A DNA stretch of 64,000 bases. Origin: Apium graveolens (lineage: Eukaryota > Streptophyta > Magnoliopsida > Apiales > Apiaceae). Every line of letters starts with the position of its first letter. Positions within the stretch are counted from its first letter, which is position 1. The DNA is taken from NCBI RefSeq assembly GCF_009905375.1, contig NC_133657.1:46984192-47048191 (forward strand), given 5' to 3'. Below the pieces are notes generated by a model that saw only the letters and a list, made by a program, of their open reading frames with translations, was not told where the DNA came from and did not search any database. The position numbers and the translations under genes are program-made. Positions 58,349 to 64,000 of the stretch are shown here, one piece after another.

Positions 58349-60011
58349 TGAAAGGAATATGTCCTAAGTCCAATCATGTATTAGGATTTAGGAATAACTT
58401 TTATGTAATCTGTTTTGATTTCATTGATATTAATAAAGACTTGTTTTGTTTTTATTACGGGCTTTATCTATTTAAGTGTTTAAATAAGATATACCATAGT
58501 TTAGAGTAAAGTTTTTTATGGATTATGATGAGATCATAATAGTGAGACCTAAAAAGATGATAACTCTAAACTTAAATAGTTCCTGGTCGTAGGATTACTA
58601 ACTGGTAATTAATAATCCGCAGAGATCGGTACATACTATGCTTGCTTCATTATGAAGGATGTCTGTTCTCATAGACATTTGTGTGGTGACACTATAGCTA
58701 GTATGTAGGTGCTTATTATGGAATAAGTTCACTGAACATGACTCGCACAGCTGAACAACTGATGGAGTTCACTCACGTGTCAGCAGTTGTTCATATAGTG
58801 ATAGTTGTACAAGTATCCTTAGACTTGAGGTCATCATAGTCATCTTGTGTACACTGAACTATGCTTTGGTTTAGTTCTTAGTCTCCAGGGACAATTATTA
58901 AGGCTCTTCTGGGTATAGGAACTTGTACACGAAGATAGTGTATGATCAATAAAGGATCTACCCCTTCCAGTGAAGGAAGCAAATGTTCAAGGCTGATCCA
59001 CTTATGCTAGTTCAGGAATCTCTGGCCAGAGTGAATGAAATTAGAAAGGAGTTTCTAATTTGCATAGAACTAAGCATAGTAAATGGTAAGCAAGTGATTG
59101 AATTAGATAGTCTTGACACGAGATCCATGCCTTGTATTTAATCGGGACATTGTAGGGTAGAAGGAGTTTATTGTACGGTAACTATTCACTGACAGGTTCT
59201 TGGTATTCTAAGCAGTGAATTCATATTATCCGGATAGTCGCGATATGTTGAGAAGCATCACTCACGATGTAGAATAAATGTGATTAATTAATTAATCATA
59301 TTTAATAAATTAGAGAATTTATATAAATAATGATAAAATAGTTTTATTATTATTTATTTCTACTACCGGCTTAATATTGAACCTACAGGGTCATACCATA
59401 AAAAGAGAATGATTTAATGGTGGAGGAATTAATTAATAATGGCTAATAATTATTTATTTATGAAATAAATAATTAATTGGCAAATTTAATAATTGATTAA
59501 ATGAGATTTAATTGATTATAAATTAATTAAGAAAAGTTCTTAATATTATTAATTAAGGATTTAATTTTTGGAAATTAAATCAAGAGAGAGAATTATTTCT
59601 AAAGTGTTTAGAAAAAGGATTAATAATTAAAAGGTGTTTTAATTATTAATGAGAATAATACATTGGATAATAATAATATTATTTATGGGAAAATTTCAGC
59701 TGAAAATTTTGCCTATAAATACACTATTATAGACCCTAATTTTATTCCAACCAACACAAAACCCAAAAAGTTTGGAAAACCCAATTCTCTCCACCTCCTT
59801 CCTCCTCCTTAACATCGTTTTCTTGGTGGATACCGGTGGAGTGCTTCACACTTGAGGAGCAACTGCTAAGGATCTCTGATCGTTGTCTCCGAATTATTTT
59901 AAAAGGTTAGATTCGATCTCTCGAATTTTTATTCACGATTTATATGCTTTTATTTGGATTTTGTATGTGTAAAAGTGTTTTTCCATGCCCCGCTGCGTTA
60001 AAAATCCTACA
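58349..60011 (+). repeat. CopD 5' LTR
   Basis: 1,663 bp, TGAAAGGAATATGTCC to AAAAATCCTACA. TATA-like CCTATAAATACAC near 59711, followed by a CT-rich leader. The partner 3' LTR is beyond the window. Confidence 0.85.
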
Positions 60012-60012
60012 A

Positions 60013-60024
60013 TGGTATCAGAGC
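60013..60024 (+). other. CopD primer-binding site (tRNA-iMet)
   Basis: TGGTATCAGAGC one base after the LTR. Confidence 0.92.
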
Positions 60025-61849
60025 ATAGGTTGTATGCATATAGATCTGTGGTAAAAATTTCGGAATTTTATGTGCTTGTATGAATTAATTATGATTTTTA
60101 CAAGTTATATTATGGATTAATTTTGTCTGATAAGAAATCGTTTCTCAGAATAATTTTGAATGTTGATCTGGGTTCTACAAGTGTTGTAGATCATCTGGGT
60201 ATTTTTTTCATAATTTTATGATGTATAGATTTTTTATTATGAATTTTTGAAGTTGTTACAATTAAATTCGTAATTAAATAGTTATATATATAATTGTATG
60301 TATGTATATATTTGTATATGCTTGTACTGCTGTTGCTTGCTGCTGTATGGGGAAGAAGAAGACAGACCAGATCAGAGACTGACAGGCGCGGAAATCGATG
60401 CGAGAAAAAATTCTGTCGGCTTCCGAAAAAAAAAATATATAGGGGTGTAACGCATTCCGGGAATGTGTTACACACCTGTGGCGCATTCACGGAATGCGTT
60501 ACACCCTTTAATGGCTTAAAAGGGGTGTAACGCATCACCAGAATGCGTTACAGGGCTTGTAACGCGTTCCTGTAATGCGTTACAGCCCGTTTGTTTATCT
60601 TAAAATTGATTTTCTGGGAGTTTCGTAACTCCCTTTTGGGCGTGCAATATACCGTTGAATTTGTTTTTCCGAGACGGATCTAATGGAGTGATCAATTTTA
60701 GTTTATATAAAAGTTTTGAACTGTTTATATTCCATGAAGTGTTTTAAAGCTATTTTTGATCGTTTGAATTGCTTTTAAATGCTTCATGTGATACATAGAG
60801 ATGTGTAATGCTTAGACTAATGTGCTAGATGATGTAACATGCCTACCTTGATGTTTATTCATGTTTATATATGTGATATATACTTAGTTTATCATGCGAT
60901 GATAGATTTAGGTGAACTTAAATAAACATAAGGCGTTTGTTAGACAACCTAGTATAGTGAAATTGTTTCATAACCTTAAGAATAATATTATGAATACAAT
61001 CATGAGATTCTTGTGTTTGTGAAACACGTAATTGAATATGAATTTTCGATATAAGAGAAAGGATGATTCTGTCAACAACAGATTTCTATCTGTAAGAAAG
61101 TGTTATTAAGTGACGCCTCTTGACAATGCTCCACCCGATCTGGGAATCATCTGATTATTGATTATTGATTTGAAATATTTAATTTAAAAGGAAGAATTTC
61201 TTTATAATATGATTATGATTGTAACGTAATATAATCCCTCTAAAGTTAAATAATATCAAGTAGTAATTGGCCAATGACACAACGGGCTTGTATCGGTCAT
61301 AGCCTTCCAACATGATAGAAAGTAGTTCTTATTTTTGAATCATTGTCGTTTCGTGCCACAGCCGAGGGCTTTGATTTCGAAATAAGAAATACTTGTCTAT
61401 TACATAGAGATGTGTACATTGAATAAGAATCTAAAGGTCGTTACGTGCCACAGCCGTGGGCCTTTGGGGACTGATTCATTTGTACGGAATGTTGGGTTTG
61501 ACTTGACTTAGAATATTGAGTTTGTCGTGCCACAGCCGAGACTCAATTATTCAAGAGGCTAAAGTTTGATTAGGGAATAACATAAGATGTAATTGACAAG
61601 AGTTGTCTGCCTATTGAACATTACATGGCGTTTCGTGCCACAGCCGGGGTTGTGTAATGGAATGTAGGATCCCTATTCCCACTAGCATTATGAATGCTTA
61701 ATTTTTCACGTAGAGGGTTGAATAAATTAGATAAACTAGTGGGAGCCACTTATGAATAAGGACCCGATTCATATAGTGTTTTAAAATGAAATCGAATATT
61801 TGCTAAGTGTTGTTATGTGTTTATCATTTACAGATTTACTTTGTACGTT
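60025..61849 (+). promoter_or_regulatory. CopD leader with two kinds of palindromic repeats
   Basis: No gene. Holds four GTAACGCATTC palindromes (60445-60584) and, 0.75 kb downstream, four stem-loops sharing CGTGCCACAGCCG (61352, 61444, 61526, 61634) with different self-complementary stems (61328-61386, 61427-61477, 61511-61552, 61610-61668). The region ends about 190 nt after the last stem-loop, at the gag ATG. Confidence 0.7.
60445..60584 (+). repeat. GTAACGCATTC palindrome cluster
   Basis: Palindromes at 60445-60473 (14-bp arms GTGTAACGCATTCC, one G/A difference), 60482-60505, 60526-60552 and 60558-60584 (arms TGTAACGCGTT/AATGCGTTACA). CpG-containing island in AT-rich DNA. Confidence 0.88.
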
Positions 61850-62461
61850 ATGTCTTCTGCACTATCACTCAGGAGCATATTAGATGCTCACAAATTGACT
61901 GGTCCTAATTATGCTGACTGGCTTCGAAACTTGAGAATTATTCTCAGGATTGAGAAGCTGGAATACGTGATTGACTCACCTAAGCCTACTGAACCTGCTA
62001 GTGATGCACATAATGATGAACATGTTGTGTATCGTAAGTGGATAGATGATGCAAATGTTGTTCAATGCATCATGCTAGCTTCCATGAACATTGAGCTACA
62101 GAAGCAACATGAGCATATGGATGCTCACACTATCCTCATGCATCTACAAGAGTTGTATGATGTGGTAGGGAGGACAGCTCGATATGAGATATCGAAGGAG
62201 CTGTTCGGTTGTAGGATGTCTGAGGGATCATCTGTGAATGACCATGTACTTAAGATGATCAATTTGATTGAACGTCTTGGACAACTTGGTTTTGCCATGG
62301 ATGGGGAGCTGAGCCAAGACTTGGTCTTGCAATCGCTTCCAAGTTCGTTCTCGCAGTTTGTTGTGAACTTTCACATGAATAAGTTGGATGTCAGCCTGCC
62401 TGAACTCCACAACATGTTGAAGACTGCGGAATCGAATTTTCCCCCTAAGAAGTTCTTCTAA
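61850..62461 (+). pseudogene. CopD Gag, N-terminal part
   Basis: ATG 61850 (MSSALSLRSILDAHKLTG), chosen over an upstream in-frame ATG at 61817 because it begins the family-like sequence. Contains KWIDDANVVQCIMLASMN, LQELYDVVGRTARYEISKELF, VNDHVLKMINLIERLGQLGF and LHNMLKTAESN. Frameshifted at about 62450, where the frame ends in TAA 62459-62461. Gag structural protein of a copia particle. Confidence 0.85.
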
Positions 62462-64000
62462 TTGGTGAAGGTTCCAATCCTAAGAAAAGGAAGAGGAACT
62501 CTTCCAAGAAGAAGAAAGTAGGTGAGAAAACGCCGGTTCCACCAAAAGCTGAAGACCCCAAGAGCAAAGTTGTTTGCTTTCACTGTAACAAGGTGGGGCA
62601 CTGGAAGAGGAACTGCAAGGTTTACCTTGCAAAATTGAAGAAGAAGAAGGGTAGTGAGACTACCGCTTCTGATTCAGGTATGTTCATGATAGAAGTGAAT
62701 ATGTCATTAAATCAAATTTCTACTTGGGTATTAGATACCGCCTGTGGTTCTCAAATCTGCAATTTGTTGCAGGGACCAAGGAGAAGTAGGACTCTTGAGG
62801 AAGAGGAGGTGATTCTACTGATGGAAATGGAGCAAGAGTTGCTGCTGTAGATGTAGAATCGTTTCATTTACATAGGCCTACGAGCAAGACTATTATTTGA
62901 AATAATTGTTATTTTGTTCCCTCGATTGTGAGGAATATTATTCCCATGTTAGACTTGGGTGGATTTTTCATTTATTATTGAGAATAATGAATGTTCTATT
63001 CTTAGAGATAATATTCTTTATGGACGTGGTACTTTAAATAATGGTCTGTATATATGTGACATAATTTACTTCAGATTGAACAAACTAATAAAAGAAAAGG
63101 GATGATGAAAATCTCACTTTATAGGGGCACTGCAGTCTCCATTTAGTAGACATGGAGAGAGGGCTGCAAATTTGCTAGGAATGGTACACACAGATGTATG
63201 TGGACCAATGTCTAAGCAAGCCATGGGTGGATTTTCATACTTCATTACTTTCACAGATGATAGATCTGGATTCAGATATGTGTTTGATGAAACACAAGTC
63301 TGAGGCCTTTGAAAAGTTCAAAGAATATAAGTATGAAGTGGAGAAATAAACCAAACATAGTATTATAACTCTTCGATCAGATCGAGGTGGTGAATACTTT
63401 AATGGAGTGTTTCTAGATTATCTCTAAGTAAATGGTATAGTCTCCCAGTGGACTCCTCCAGATTGGTATCTGAAAGGAGAAATCGAACTTTGTTAGACAT
63501 AGTTCGGTCCATGATGAGCTATGCGAATCTTCCAGTATTCCTATGGGGTTATGCATTGGAAACCTCAGCATATTTACTGAATATGGTGCCTTCCAAAATC
63601 TGTTCCTCAAACTCTGTATGAGATATGGAAAGAAAGGAAACCGAGTCTTAAACACGTTAAGATTTGGGGATGTCCAGCTTATGTCAAGAAAGTTGACCCA
63701 GATAAGCTGGAATATCGATCCGGAAAATGTAGTTTTATGGGATATCCTAAAGAGACTTTAGGGTATTACTTTTGCACCGATCATCGGGTGTTTGTCTCCA
63801 GACATGCTACCTTCTTGGAAAAGGAGTTTATCCTTGAAGGAAACAGTGGGAGCAAAATTGAACTTGATGAAGTTCAATAAGCACAAACTACTACGGATCA
63901 AGTGGAAACACCTGTTCTGACTGAACAACCTTTTGTGGAACAAACCATTCATAGATCAGGGAGAGTGTCTCGCCAACCTGAGAGGTATTATGGCCTTGTC
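62462..64000 (+). pseudogene. CopD gag end, protease and integrase (decayed, runs off edge)
   Basis: CCHC knuckle CFHCNKVGHWKRNC at about 62575-62616. Protease-like WVLDTACGSQICNLL near 62725, with DTA in place of DTGA. Integrase: MVHTDVCGPMSKQAMGGFSYF near 63181-63245, LRSDRGGEY-type sequence near 63375, then a deletion/frameshift around 63455-63470. A further fragment resembling VKIWGCPAYVKK is near 63655, and SGRVSRQPERYYG is at the very end. Stops in every frame; inactive. RT and RNase H would lie beyond the window. Confidence 0.78.

Larger units (their letters stand above)
58349..64000 (+). mobile_element. CopD: copia retrotransposon, 3' part beyond window
   Basis: 5' LTR 58349-60011, PBS 60013-60024, 1.8-kb leader, gag from 61850, decayed protease and integrase to the window end. 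Inserted in the Tekay integrase; the presumed left TSD is AAAGT (58344-58348). Related in gag style (KLTGPNYADWLRNLRI) to CopA. Confidence 0.9.

Overview
The window is plant nuclear DNA: AT-rich and built almost entirely of nested LTR retrotransposons from plant-specific lineages (SIRE-type and other Ty1/copia, Tekay-type and Athila-type Ty3/gypsy). PBS/PPT sites match plant tRNA primers, and target-site duplications (TSDs) are 5 bp. It looks like pericentromeric or intergenic heterochromatin of a dicot with a large genome. The species cannot be told, and no intact host gene was found. One 33-codon stretch at 4581-4683 could be a host exon remnant. All lineage and domain names come from recognising motifs by eye; no database was searched.

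Layout: (1) 1-about 4500: 3' part of a decayed plus-strand copia element (CopE). (2) 5411-6576 and 26502-28970: two halves of a minus-strand Ivana/Oryco-like copia. It was split at TSD CTTTT by CopA (6582-26496), a 7.75-kb plus-strand copia. CopA's RT/RNase H is in turn split at TSD GGATG by a 12.16-kb SIRE-type copia (12336-24495) that carries a long third ORF after pol. (3) From 28971 the Ivana remnant is broken by a Tekay-type gypsy element: a 3.4-kb 5' LTR and PBS at 28971-32393, then protease to integrase at 55318-58348. (4) Between these two Tekay pieces lie two minus-strand Athila-type elements, AthB (32429-46014) and AthC (46050-55317), fused head to tail at a scar with filler DNA. The same deletion explains the missing Tekay gag. 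AthB integrase is itself interrupted (TSD CCTTG) by AthA (37413-44453), an Athila derivative that kept gag, protease and the tail of ORF3 but lost RT, RNase H and integrase. (5) 58349-64000: 5' LTR, leader, gag and decayed pol of another copia (CopD), inserted in the Tekay integrase and running off the window.

The most interesting pattern is not a gene. Each ORF3-bearing element (SIRE, AthB, AthC) carries its own short palindromic repeat array twice: once in the LTR and once in the spacer just before ORF3. In AthB and AthC the LTR array lies 70-160 bp upstream of the TATA box. Repeat sequence and spacing match within an element (51-bp period in AthB, 39-bp in AthC, GATTGTCATRCCRGT in SIRE) but differ between elements. 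This suggests a dedicated ORF3 promoter sharing cis-elements with the LTR promoter, and possibly an ORF3 protein that recognises them. Separately, the leaders of CopA and CopD each contain four stem-loops with the same apical motif but different, mutually complementary stems. That covariation points to a selected RNA structure, such as a packaging, dimerisation or translation signal.
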